NCBI GenBank assembly: GCA_024138015.1
Contig: JAMXBB010000009.1
Location: forward strand, 37,035,787 to 37,099,786
Reading direction: 5' to 3'
DNA length: 64,000 nucleotides
From: Lumnitzera littorea
Taxonomy: Eukaryota; Streptophyta; Magnoliopsida; Myrtales; Combretaceae
Shown here one piece after another: positions 22,026-32,688 of this stretch. The notes beneath the pieces were generated by a model that was given only the letters and a program-made list of their open reading frames with translations, had not been told where the DNA came from and made no database searches. Both the position numbers and the translations under genes were made by a program. Within the stretch, counting starts at the first letter, position 1, and each line of letters starts with the position of its first letter.

Positions 22026-22935
22026 AAATTACCCACCACTCAGGACACGGTGGTGGATTAGTGAACCGTTATAAAAAAATAAAAGAAGACGAAGAAACCA
22101 CGGGTCGGGGCACGACCGTGGGTCTTCCCGTGCCCAATCTGGGTATTTTAAACCCAATGCAGAACGAATTTTTTTTGTTCTTTCTCTTTCATCTTATATT
22201 TCCTTCTCTCTCCTCTCTTCTTCCTCTCTACATTTTCTCTCTCTAAACCTTTTTCCTCAAAGGTTTTCTCCAAAAAAAGCTTCCATCTTTGTGCACTACA
22301 TCTTCTTTCTCAAGCAAAAAAGGTAACATCTTTCACTTTCATCCAATTTTCTGTACTTTTTCATGCTTGTTCTTGTCTCGGGTAAAATAGATCTGAGTTG
22401 ATTATTTCGGTTCATGATGAAGGGGACTTCGATTGTTGAATGATCTTGTATTTCTCTTGCATGCGCATGCGAAAATCACTTATCCTTTATTGTTTTCGAT
22501 GAATCTTTAAAGGGCGTGTGCATGTAATGGATATCTGCAATTGTTTCTATTGTTGATGTTTTAAAGCTTACTTCTTTTGTGGTGTTTATACATGTTCTGA
22601 ATAAAGTCTGTAGATCTTACTTATGTACGGCCGTAGAAGGATTTTTACTAGCCGTTTTTCTTTTAAAAATACAATTTTTGGCACGAACTTTACACTATGT
22701 GATGAGCCACGGCTGTGTCATGTATGGATCTCCTCGGTTTTGTTATGTGATGTGAGAAAAATTCTTGTTGATGATTTTCTGCTGTGTCGCCTGGTCAAGG
22801 GTTTACGTATTTTGTTCAAATACTCGTGTTTGATGATTTTATTTTATTTTATTTTTATTTATTTATTTGTTTATTTTTTTTAGAATCTTAGTATGTTAAA
22901 ACATCAATTATGAGTATTATATGGCTGCATTTTAG
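22026..22935 (+). other. Athila pol-env spacer
   Basis: Non-coding leader of the env-like ORF. A pyrimidine-rich stretch (22165-22260) is followed by a possible splice donor AAAAAG|GTAACAT at about 22321, and T-rich tracts precede a possible acceptor GCATTTTAG directly before the ATG at 22936. Env-like ORFs of this lineage are thought to be expressed from a spliced RNA, so this arrangement is suggestive only. Confidence 0.45.
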
Positions 22936-24312
22936 ATGCCGAGAGACCAAGGCCAGTCATCTTCTAAAAAGAGAGCATGCAAGGATAAAAGAACAAGACC
23001 TACTGTTCAATGGCGAAAGGATCCATATCCTTTTAGCTTGAGGCAGCAGCATCAGGACCGCTACAACTTAGTGTTGAAAGAGAAGGTGATTAAAGCTAAC
23101 ACGATTTTAAACTGAGAAGTGTTAGAGCAATATGGCTTCGCTCAAGAATTTGAGACCTTCTTCCAAGACAGGGCATAGAGAAATCTGTTAGATATCAAAG
23201 AAAACATTTATTGGAAGATTGTTGTGGAGTTTATGGCCACATTTGAACTCACAGCTAACCCGACCATGGGAATGGAAAATTCAGTGTCCTTTTTGTTTGG
23301 TGGTACGTACTTCACAATGTCTATTGGTGAGTTCATAAAGATGCTAGGAATTTATGAGAATGAGGAGTATGTGTTTTCTGATGATTTGGGGAGACTGAAG
23401 GATTATTGGTACGATCAGATGTCAGCAGCTAGATTTTGGGATGTGATTGGCAAAGGGTCTTACAGTGCATCCACCTCTCGGGGTTTTGAGTTGAAAAATC
23501 CTGCTCACAGGATACTTCACTATATAATTGACCGCTCCACAAGTGGGAAGATAGATAGTGAAGGGATTGTAAGCGTATTTGACTGTTTGCAAATGTGGTC
23601 CATGATTCAAAACCGACATCTGAATGTCGGACTCGTAGCAGTCAAGTGCATCAGACGACAATGTGAGAAAGGAAGAAAAGGGATTTATGTGGGAGCATGG
23701 ATTACAAGAATTCTGAAGAACATGGGGGTCTTTCCAAAACAAGAGCCAACTGATAGAGTGGGTTCTTCTATCTTAATGCCTAAACAGATTCTTCGAGTGT
23801 GGGGTTTTGGTCCAGTTCCTGAAGAAGAATCAGGTCCTAGCAGGGTCGAAGTTCCTCAGCAAGAAAGGAGAGGATTCTCTACCTCTCTCGATCAATTTCA
23901 AGAAAACATTGAGGAAATTAAAAGGGAACAACAAGCACAAAGAAAAGAAATCAAAAGCTTGAAGAAGTATGTCTATACTTGCTTCAAGAAGATGGGTGAT
24001 GCTTTGGGCTTCAACGTTCCTTCCTGCAAGAGTAGTTCTAATGAAGACGTTGTTCCTCCACCACCACTGCCTACTGAAGATCAACCTCCTCCTGAAGAAC
24101 TTCCCATTGCCATTATTCCTAGCTCATCCACTGGAGGTTGTTTTATGAAAATCACACCCAGAAGGTCTACCATAATCAGAACAAAGAGAGTAGTAGAACC
24201 TACACCAGAAATTGTAGAAGAGAGCTCCTCTTTTGAAGAGGAGGATTCTAGAGACAACGAAGACGCCGACTATGGTGATGAGGAAGAGTATGATGATGAT
24301 GATGAGGATTAG
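22936..24312 (+). pseudogene. Athila env-like ORF, two in-frame stops
   Basis: 459 codons in one frame. It starts MPRDQGQSSSKKRACKD and has stops at 23113-23115 (TGA) and 23176-23178 (TAG), after which 362 residues are open from 23224. The central part (MENSVSFLFGGTYFTMSIGEF..WDVIGKG..NPAHRILHYII..RSTSGKIDS) is the plant-transposon-like domain found in the extra ORF of Athila elements. A predicted coiled coil follows (EENIEEIKREQQAQRKEIKSL at about residue 325-350 of the full frame), then a Pro-rich stretch and a strongly acidic Asp/Glu tail. I see no clear signal peptide or transmembrane segment in the open part, so an envelope role is only inherited from family naming. Its long intact part compared with gag-pol is notable. 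Confidence 0.8.
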
Positions 24313-25510
24313 TCATTGTGTTTCTGCATTTTGGTGCAATTAGCTTTGGAAAGTATGCTATCAATTGTCAGCTATTCTAATGTACTCCTTTCCAGGGAAG
24401 TTTCGTTACTCCAATGCATGTTTAATGTTTTACTTTCCTCACTTATACTTTCAGAATAGACAATAGGGACATTGTCCAATACTAAGTGTGGGGAAGGTTG
24501 TATGTGCACATGATAAGATAAATAAGAACTTAAGGATTGAGAATGCTTTTAAGCTATAGTTGCATGTATTACTGAACTTGTCTTATCCTTAAAGTGATAT
24601 GGTTGTTTTTGGGATACATTTATGCATGACTTTCATATAATCTGAGATTGTACGCTATTTCCTTTAGATGAAAAAAAAAAAAAAGGAGATTTGAAGAGGT
24701 GCCTTACTCACTTACTATTGTGACTAGTTTACTTAGTGATAATTAAGTGATAGAATCTTTAAGGTGCAAATTTACCTTTTGTTTAGCTTTTGAATTTGGA
24801 ATTTGAGAGTAGGTTGAGTCTTTAAGTGCAGAATAAGTAGGTCTGCTTCTTAGTGGATTGAGCTTGTATATTTTCCTTTGAGTTATCTTGAGAGTATTTT
24901 AACACTTAATGAAAGAGGTAAATGAAACTTTTTACTTAGTGATCCTTTATAAAAAGAGTCTTAATGTAAGGTAACATAGAAAAGTGAAAGTAAAACCCTT
25001 ACTCCAATGACTCAGGTAAGTGAGTTAAGAGTATCCAATCTTGAATGTTAGAGTGAGTGAGAGTTCGTACGGGTCCCTTTAAAACCTGGTCACTTGGGTG
25101 ATGAGCCCGAGATGTGCTGACTCAATGAACTCACTATAACAAGAAGGGTGGAATAAAAAAAACTAAATAAAATAAAATAAAAATAGATAAATCTAGGGAA
25201 AGAGTGGATACCTTCTACTTTCACTTTGTGTTAACTTGTTTAGATAGGTAATTTAAGAGATCATATACTTGTTCATTGCTAATGAAGTTTAAATAAGTTT
25301 TCTTCCTCACTTGACTGAGCATTTACTTTTGAACTAAGAATTCTGGGGTTAAACAATAGGATTAAAACTTTACTCTTTCTAGATTAATTACTCAATTATA
25401 ACTAAAGTAATCTAGTTACATGTCTACAGTATAGTTAGAGTAGTAGGCACTAGAAATGCAAGTTTTAAATTATGAGAAAGTCTATTTGCTTGAGGACAAG
25501 CAAAAGTTCA
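24313..25510 (+). other. Athila 3' untranslated region
   Basis: AT-rich, no ORF. It contains ACTAAGTGTGGGGAAGG near 24481, echoing the AGTGTGGGGATATT motif at the LTR border, and a poly-A tract near 24669. Confidence 0.6.
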
Positions 25511-25524
25511 AGTGTGGGGATATT
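25511..25524 (+). promoter_or_regulatory. Athila polypurine-tract-like motif
   Basis: AGTGTGGGGATATT immediately before the inferred 3' LTR start, preceded by GAGGACAAGCAAAAGTTCA. This wording is characteristic of the Athila LTR border. Confidence 0.65.
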
Positions 25525-27033
25525 TAATAAAGTTAATTTCACCCCTGTTTTATTAGTGGCAATTCAACGATATCCTAAAGATTTATGTGCTTAATTGAAA
25601 GAATTGACACTTAACTAGTTAATATATTTGCCTCAGGTTCAATTCAGTACAAATGGGAGAAAGGAGTTGGAAAGAGTACATTTGGCGCATGAAAACACAG
25701 AGGAATGAAGACTTTCTACAAGCAAGGGAGGATCCATGACAGTGGCTAAAACAGCCGATGAATAGCAATGGAAATGAGACGATCAGTAGAGCTTATGACC
25801 TTGAACCATAACTGTGGTGGTGGTGACAACCACGACTTTACACACGACCGTGGTCCACCTGGTGTGCACGAAAAGAAAGAATTTTTATTGTATTTTTTGT
25901 GGGGATATATATATAGAAGAGAGGAGAGATAATGGTGACGGTTCTGATATTTGATACTTTTCCTTTAGTTGTTTTGCTTCGACATTGAGAAGTTAGGGTT
26001 TAATATAATTGGAGAGATTACACCGTGAGATTTATGGAAGATTGAAAAACGTTTGCTTGGATTTCAATTGAGAGCTTAGCTATTGGAATTTCTTGAGAAA
26101 AGTGCGCACAAACCAGTATTTTCATCTATATAAGGAATCGATGAGATCGTTCGCATTTCTTGTTTATCATAGAGAATTGTGTTGCAATTGTAGTTATATT
26201 GAATCATGAATTCCTTCATACACAATTATGTTGATGCTATGAATTCCATAGCTAACTAATTTATTAGATGGGAATGAGATAAACCCTAGAATGCTAAAAT
26301 GATTGTGGTAATTATGTTATAGGAGCAATATAAATATGGCTTATTTCCGATTGCAACTCTTTCTATTTCAATTATAACTTGTCTAAGTTATGATTGTTAG
26401 AGGTTATAAACATGGGAGTGTTTGTAAACTCATTAAGAGTTCTTGATTAAAGAATTCAAATAAATGCAAAAGCAATATCTAATTGTTTAATCAGAGATTA
26501 TTGGGAGATTAATGCAATATCTAAAACTAATTAATCGCTAAGGAATTAGGATAATTAGGTTGAAGATATTAGATTATCATATCATTGGAAGATGTATGAT
26601 AATACTCTAGAATCCACTATTGATTAGAAAGCGGAAGCGGACTAATTATATTAGAGGTCGAATCCTTAATTTAAGGAATTATAATCTCAATGAAATAACC
26701 ATACATATATTATTCTATATAACTCAATGGCAACTTGATTAGTATCTCTAGGGTGGAATCTCGATTTCCCATCACTTTTTCATTGATAAGTTTTTCAAAT
26801 CATCTTTTGATCTCATTGTAATTGAGTTAAGTTAGTTTTAATTTTAGTATACAAAAAAAAAAAAAAAACCATTCTTGATTTACCTAAATATTAACTAAAG
26901 CTAGCACAAGTTTAGTACTCTACTTAAGTCTTCGTGGGATCGACATTTGTTTTCAACATTATACTACTTGATACGATCTAGTATACTTGCTGGTATTGCG
27001 TTCATTTTTTCTAAACACCTTTTCAGCGTATCA
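25525..27033 (+). mobile_element. Athila 3' LTR (1509 bp)
   Basis: Start inferred at TAATAAAGTTAATTTCAC, where the expected TGATA is mutated; end AGCGTATCA at 27033, the complement of TGATA. It contains the segment also kept in the truncated 5' LTR and a CACGACCGTGGTCC word near 25846 that also appears in the spacer near 22115. Followed by C-rich sequence at 27034; no target duplication can be tested because the left LTR is truncated. Confidence 0.78.
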
Positions 27034-27690
27034 TCCCCAACCCCATCTCCACCCCACCCCCCCCTCCCCTTCTCCTTTCTTGCTTGTAAGAACCGGCCAT
27101 TAGGATCTCTTTATGGCATGAAATTATCTTGTCTCATTTATTAAAGTTAAGCATGTGAAATCTTGTGATAATTTGTCCATATGTAGTATAAGTTAATAAG
27201 TGATAAGGAAAATGTCTTATCACTAAGTATTGATAAGTTGTCAATTGAGAAATGACTTCAACTCTCAATTGATAAGTCATTTAAAGTGATTAGTTGGTTT
27301 ACTTATTCACATATAAGGCTTAGGCATAAAGATAAGGGAATTGTCTTATAGGAAATTTTTTTAGAATTTACTTCTTAAATTGTTTTATAGATTATGATTC
27401 AATTCTTATAAAATTATAAAAATTTATAAAAGTGAATGAAATTATTCAAATTAAATTATCAATTAGTCACTTAGGGTTAGAAATCCTTAATTTTTTTAGG
27501 GTTTAGGGTCTTAAGTGACTTTAGAGTCTGTAGTTCTTTATGTTCGGATTTTATCAATAATAGGCTTTCGAATTGGAAAAGTAAGTTCATTTTTAATTGT
27601 AAACTTGAGTTCTTAGTTTAGTTGATCCTTAGGAATATTTAGGAAATACTCTTAGTCGAATCATAGGCCTGCTTAAAAGTAAGGTTTACA
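27034..27690 (-). mobile_element. Tekay-like LTR, start part
   Basis: On the minus strand it starts TGTAAACCTTAC at 27690 right after the poly-G tract and runs to 27034, where the Athila 3' LTR ends. It is not obviously the same family as the LTR at 1-1529. AT-rich; pyrimidine/C-rich at 27034-27085. The continuation would lie left of 16251 if Athila inserted here. Confidence 0.55.
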
Positions 27691-27727
27691 TCCTCCCCCC
27701 TACCCCCCCCCCCCCCCCCCCCCCCCC
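27691..27727 (-). promoter_or_regulatory. Polypurine tract expanded to a 25-G run
   Basis: Minus strand reads TTTTA, then 25 G (27727-27703), TAGGGGGGAGGA and the LTR start. Position and wording (GAGGACAAAACTTATTTTAGGGGG upstream) are those of a Tekay-type polypurine tract; the homopolymer is far longer than usual. Confidence 0.75.
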
Positions 27728-27791
27728 TAAAATAAGTTTTGTCCTCAAAACTTAAAAACGTACCTAGAACTTCAAGCAATTGGGGGTACTT

Positions 27792-27975
27792 TTATCTTAC
27801 TTCTTCCTTAGCTTCCCAAGTGGCTTCTTCCCTTTCATGGTTTCTCCAAAGTAGTTTTACATATCTGATTTCCTTGTTCCTCAATTTATAAACCTTGCTA
27901 TCAGTGATTTGAACTAGGTGTTCTTCATATGTCAGATTTTCTTTGAGTTTTATTGGTTCCAGTTCAAAGTGAATG
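27792..27975 (-). pseudogene. Tekay-like integrase C-terminal chromodomain
   Basis: About 60 residues in the minus frame: HFELEPIKLKENLTYEEHLVQ, then ITDSKVYKLRNKEIRYVKLLW and RNHEREEATWEAKEEVR. This is the chromodomain found at the end of Tekay/Del chromovirus integrases, which is thought to direct integration to particular chromatin. The aromatic positions expected in such domains are partly kept (W, W). The frame is open to its end at 27792. The rest of pol is absent; at 27966-27975 the sequence changes to a CRM-like protease on the opposite strand. Confidence 0.85.
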
Positions 27976-28689
27976 ATCAAGTGTGCACACTCATAGTAGA
28001 TAATGGAAGCTATACCAATATAACATCTACCGACCTTGTTAAAAAGCTTAAGCTACTGCCCGCTTTACATCTGAAGCCGTATAAATTGCATTGGTTGAAT
28101 GAGAAGGGAGCACTATATGTCACTCAACAACTACTGTTGCCAATCTAAATTGGAAGTTATTCCGACAAACATCTTTGTGACGTATTACCCATGTGCACAT
28201 TACACGTATTGTTAAGCTAACATTAGCTTTTCGATCAAAGGTTTATTCATGACGGCTATAAGAATACATATGTGTTTTAGAAGGATGGGAGGAAGATTAC
28301 GTTGAACTCTATGCCACTAAGTCAAGTTAGCAAGCTGCATGCTAAACTTGCCCACTGATTGAACAAGGCTCCGATGTTAAGTAAAGTTGAACTCCAAGAA
28401 GCCATTAAGGTTAATGTACCAACTTTTCAATTAATCAGACAACTGTTAGAATTGAAAGAGCAAGGTGAATTACCCCTAGAGGTTAGAGAACTATTGGAAG
28501 AGTATATTGACTTGTTCTTAGAACAATTGCTTAAAGATTACCTCCTTTAAGGGGCAATGAACATTGCATAGACTTGATACTTGATGCTACCTCACCAAAC
28601 AAACCAGCTTATCGAATGAACCCCAAACAAGCTGTCGAACTTCAAAGACACGTTAATGAACTACTAAAGAAGGGATGTGTGAAGGAAAG
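27966..28689 (+). pseudogene. CRM-like protease and RT N-terminal part
   Basis: Plus-strand chromovirus relic. The protease reads VNDQVCTLIVDNGSYTNITS (D-N-G in place of DSG/DGG), then KPYKLHWLNEKGALYVTQQ to 28148. A further frame gives FDQRFIHDGYKNTYVF and KDGRKITLNSMPLSQVSKLHA (about 28230-28350). From 28359 a Leu/Glu-rich linker precedes RT, and after a frame change NKPAYRMNPKQAVELQRHVN and KKGCVKES reach 28689. There RT is interrupted by a solo LTR. Gag and the 5' LTR are missing. Confidence 0.82.
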
Positions 28690-29587
28690 TGATGCACTGC
28701 TGGTCAACGATACCATTACTCGCGTGCACCTTTGAGGCCTCCAATCCCTCTCTTGAAGAATTCTCTCTCGGTAACCTACTGATGACGAGAAACTATACAT
28801 CAAAGAAAGGTGGTTGAACTCCCTGAGCTCCCTACATTGTCATACGTTGATTTGTACATTCGGTAATGACAATGCCAACCATTCCCTTGCTAAGGACCCT
28901 GTGCCAAGTACTCTGACCAACTGCTTACCGAGTGATGAGAGACTCACTTAAATGGCCAAGTAGTTTTCTCTCAGCATACCACTTTCTCTCTCATCTCGGC
29001 CCCTTTAGTGCCACAACATTTTAACCATACCAATCTGCTGTACTTAGAGAATATTCGTACAGGACCAATGCTGTACTGCCAGTTGTCCACCTTGTCTTAC
29101 ATTTAACTACTTTTCCCTTTTTGGTTTGTTGTCCTTTTTACCATTTTCGTATGTACTAGGAATCCCCCTTTTTTTGTAAATACTTTCTTATAATTTCTTT
29201 ATTTGTAATGCTGCGCTAGGGACTTACTATAAATAGTCCTTTTTTTCTTGTAAGGGAGGAATAACTTACATCTTAATACTGAATACTCTGTTCTTGTGAG
29301 ACAATCCTCTCCAAGTCCATATCCCTTATACTCTTATCTAATCTTGCCGAGTAGTTCAAGATTAGTGGCGAGTAGGCCTTGACATCAACTTGTGCGTCAT
29401 ATCAAGTGAGGTGTCAAGTCGTGTTATGTTCGTTGGTGAGCCACATCCTCTAAGCAGCTTCACATCAGCTACTCTTGTTCGATTGTGGACCGTTTCCCTT
29501 TAATTTTCTTCGATATCTCGAAGGAACCATTTCAATTCAATTCTCCCCTAGTAAGTCTTAGTGATAACTAAGCTCCTAGACACACCA
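28690..29587 (+). mobile_element. Solo LTR, 898 bp, TSD GAAAG, inside CRM RT
   Basis: Starts TGATGCACTGC, ends AGACACACCA, flanked by GAAAG at 28685-28689 and 29588-29592. Removing the insert and one GAAAG rejoins the RT frame: VKES before and LSSCVV after, exactly the expected chromovirus segment. TATA box CTATAAATAG near 29228. It is complete as an LTR and has no internal region, hence a product of LTR-LTR recombination. Orientation plus. Confidence 0.93.
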
Positions 29588-29592
29588 GAAAG

Positions 29593-30200
29593 TTTAAGCT
29601 CTTGTGTTGTACTTATGTCACTTGTATCAAAGAAGGATGGAACTTAGTGTATGTGCATGGATAGTAGAGCTATCAACAAGATTACGATTAAGTACTGATA
29701 CCCCATTCCAAGGCTAGACGATATGTTGGATGAATTAAGTGGTGTAAGAGTATTCTACAAAATAGATTTGAAGTCGGGATACCACTAGATTCAAATGAGA
29801 TAAGGAGATGAATGAAAAACTACTTTTAAGACTCGACATGGCCCATATAAGTGGATGGTCATGCCTTTTGGCCTATCAAACGCCCCAAGAACTTTCATGA
29901 GGCTAATGAATCATGTTTTGAGAGATCTAATCGAGAAATTTGTTGTCGTTTACTTTAACGACATCTTTGTCTATAGTGCTAACCGAGCAATGCATATTGA
30001 CTACCTCCACATTGTTTTTGATGTCCTGTAAGCAGAGAGATTGTTCGAAAACTTGAAGAAATGTTGTTTCTGTCGAGAAGAAGTGATCTTCCTAAGCTAT
30101 GTAATTGGTGGAAAAGGGTTGAGAGTAGACGAAGAAAAGGTACAAGCTATTGTCAAGTGACCAAACCCGACATCCTATGCTGAGGTAAGAAGTTTTCATG
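29593..30200 (+). pseudogene. CRM-like reverse transcriptase, main part
   Basis: Continues the RT interrupted by the solo LTR: SKKDGT.CMCMDSRAINKIT, YPIPRLDDMLDELSGVRVFY, KIDLKSGYH.IQM, GPYKWMVMPFGLSNAPRTFM, and the catalytic box VVYFNDIFVYS in which the first Asp of YFDD is Asn. Then EEVIFLSYVIGGKGLRVDEEK. Stops replace Trp (KKDGTW, DEWKT), Arg (KYRYP) and Gln (YHQI) by single transitions. The KTTFKTRHGPYKWMV wording points to the CRM lineage. Confidence 0.9.
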
Positions 30201-30800
30201 GATTGGCATCATTCTACCGACACTATATCCGAGGATTTAGTACAATCGTGGTGCATCTGACTAAGTTGACAAATAAAAATGTAGAGTTCAAGTGGGGAAA
30301 GAAAGAGGAGAAGAGTTTTGATAACGTAAAAGCAAGGTTGACCTTGGCTTTAGTCTTGGCTCTACTAGACTTTGGCAAAGCATTTAAGCTTGAATGTGAT
30401 GCGTCAGGTGTCAGCATCGAAGTTGTGCTAATGCAAGAAGGTGACCTATCACTTATCATAGCAAGAAGCTCAGGGGAGTACAATTAGATTATTTTATATA
30501 TAACAAAGAGCTTTTGGCCTTGATCTAAGCTCTTCGTGTATAGTAGCATTATCTTCTGCCAAAAGAATTTATCATATATACAAATCATAAGCCCTTGAGA
30601 TATTTACAAATCCAATCTAAACTTTGCAAACGCCAAGCCTGATGGATTGAGTTCCTAAAAGGATTTAATTTTGTCATTAAGTATAAGCAAGGCAAGAGCA
30701 ATGTAATTATCGATGGCTTGTCAAGAAGACATGTTCTTCTCATTGAGTTGCAAACTAGATTATTAAGGTTTGCCAGCATAAAAGAGTAATGTCAGAATGA
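30201..30800 (+). pseudogene. CRM-like RNase H
   Basis: Open piece 30203-30487 has FYRHYIRGFSTIV and LALLDFGKAFKLECDASGVSI (catalytic Asp). After a break, YNKELLALI.ALRVW.HYLLP (catalytic Glu), IYTNHKPLRYLQIQSKL (DxK position now Asn), and YKQGKSNVIIDGLSRRHVLL (N-V-I-I-D-G in place of N-V-V-A-D). Non-functional. Confidence 0.85.
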
Positions 30801-32024
30801 TCCTCATTTTGGCCCTATATATAAGAACTGTGAAGAAGGAAGAAAAGTAGATGAGTACTATGTAGAGGACAATTATTTGTTCAAAGGTGGCAAGTTATGT
30901 GTATCGACCTGTTTGATGAGAGAATTGCTAGTGAGAGAAGCTTACAATAGGGGACTCTTTGGACACTTTAGAGAGTGAAGAACGTATGAGCTATTGAATG
31001 ATAGATTCTTCTGGCCTAGAATGAAGTGTGATGTGCATCTTATGATTGAGAGATGCGCCATTTATAAGAAAGCAAAGAGTCGAGCAGAGCAAGGGAAAAC
31101 AATACCTTTGCCTATTCCAACCAAAGGTTGACCTGAGTATGGACTTTTTCCTCGGATTATCTCAAACTACCCGAGGCAAAGATTCCATCATGGTTATCAT
31201 GGATTGGTTCAGCAAAATGGTACATTTCGTGCCCTGTATCAAAACTAACAATGCTTCAGCTATTGCTTCTTTGTTTTCAAAAGAAGTAGTTCGCTTATAT
31301 GGAGTACCAAAGAGTGTGGTGTTGGACCAAAACCTAAAAATTTCTAATTCTCTAGAGAACCCTCTAACATTGGATAGGAGCCAAACTATTGTTCATCACC
31401 TCTTGCCATCCCCAAACTAACTGCTAAACTGAAGTGGTCAACCATACCTTAGAGTGGGGAGGAACTTAACCAACGAGGATGTCTACTTCCTGTAGTCGAA
31501 TTTGCTTGCAACAGGACAATATATGCCACCGTTAGGCACACCCCATTTGAAGTCGTCTATGGTTTCAACCTTGAACTACCCCTCAATCACATATACATGC
31601 CATTCATTGACCAAGAAGATCCTGAGGCAAGAACTAGAGCCTAGACCATCCAACAAATCTATCAACAAGTCACCTAGTAACAGATCTATCAAGCCGCCTA
31701 GAAAATTGATCGAGTTGCCTAATAAGTAAAGGAGAAAAGCAAAGGAAGGAAGACCAAGTAGTTTTAGCCCAAAGACCAAGTGTGGTTACACTTGGGTAAA
31801 GAAAGATTTCCTAATAAGAGGAAGAACAAGCTATCTACTTGAGCTAAAGGACTGGTTAGGATACTCCAAAAGATCAATGACAATGCATATCAACTTGAGC
31901 TTTTAGAAGACCTTAGAATGTCTAATGTGTTTAATGTTGCCAACCTCAACCTTTACCGACTTAAAGAGAACTTAGATGAGGATCAGCCAGATTTGATCCT
32001 AAACCCCAATCAACCCAGTGAGGA
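30801..32024 (+). pseudogene. CRM-like integrase and C-terminal tail
   Basis: From about 30800: DPHFGPIYKNCEEGRK, CLMRELLVREAYNRGLFGHFR and WPRMKCDVHLMIERCAIYKKA form the zinc-binding part. Core fragments are split over frames (LVQQNGTF; the open frame 31046-31420 carries SMDFFLGLSQTTRGKDSIMVI and LFSKEVVRLYGVPKSVV). Later VEFACNRTIYATVRHTPFEVVYGFN, and a C-terminal GKERFPNKRKNKL, NDNAYQLELL, NVANLNLYRL followed by acidic DEDQPD..NPNQPSEDD reaching into the 3' LTR at 32025. The ORF running into the LTR is a feature of CRM elements. Confidence 0.85.
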
Positions 32025-32688
32025 TGATACGAATTAGACCACTAAACCGTTAACCAGAGCATGAGCCCGAGGGTCGGAAAGCATAGCTAGGTAAATTCTT
32101 TCCTTATGACCCACTACTGGGGAGTCTAAATTGCTGCAATCTGCTGACCTGATGCCCTAGTTGAGCCGAACCCTCTCATGCTCATCATTTATCTCTAGTT
32201 GCCGACCTAAACTATACACGAACATCAACTTAGCTTATATAGCCATCAGCTCAGCTGACCTAAATCCAAGCCAAACTAGATACATCTAAGACAAATTCAC
32301 TTTAGAAGAACAATCTACTCAACTTAGTACGACTGATCTACCACCTTAGCTTAGCACCTCAGCTCAGCAGTCACCAACCTAAATATACAATGTCTTTTCT
32401 TCCAGAAAGTCATCCATTCATAGGGAATTACATATCCAGGCAACCATGTGACAAAATCTTCAAAACAAGATACTCATTTTTGTTATATTTTCAATTGTAC
32501 CCTTATTATTTCTTATACATTACTTCTTTTAGATACTACCCTTATTAGTCTTTTTCATTTTAGGTAAGTTGCCCTAATTTTTCAGGTATAAATACCCACT
32601 GTACATGTAACCACAATGATCTTATCATCATCAATATACTGAATATACTTCTTTGTGAACATTGCTTCTATTAGCTTGTTTACTTACT
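32025..32688 (+). mobile_element. CRM-like 3' LTR, truncated
   Basis: Starts TGATACGAATTAGACC within the end of the pol frame. Collinear with the LTR at 8782-9440. Compared with that copy it breaks after GCTTGTTTACTTACTT at 32688, so about 250 bp of the LTR end is missing and LINE-A sequence follows. Confidence 0.82.

Larger units (their letters stand above)
16251..27033 (+). mobile_element. Athila-lineage Ty3/gypsy retrotransposon, 5'-truncated
   Basis: Ordered parts: partial 5' LTR, primer-binding site, gag with a CX2CX3HX4C knuckle, protease, RT, RNase H, integrase, a long spacer with a 65-bp repeat, an env-like ORF, a PPT-like AGTGTGGGGATATT at 25511-25524, and a 1509-bp 3' LTR. About 10.8 kb. 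Gag-pol is essentially one frame with scattered stops, at least one frame change in gag and a small deletion in RT. It separates a Tat/Ogre integrase relic from a Tekay-like LTR, so it probably inserted into the latter. The organisation and the extra post-pol ORF are those of Athila elements. Confidence 0.9.
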
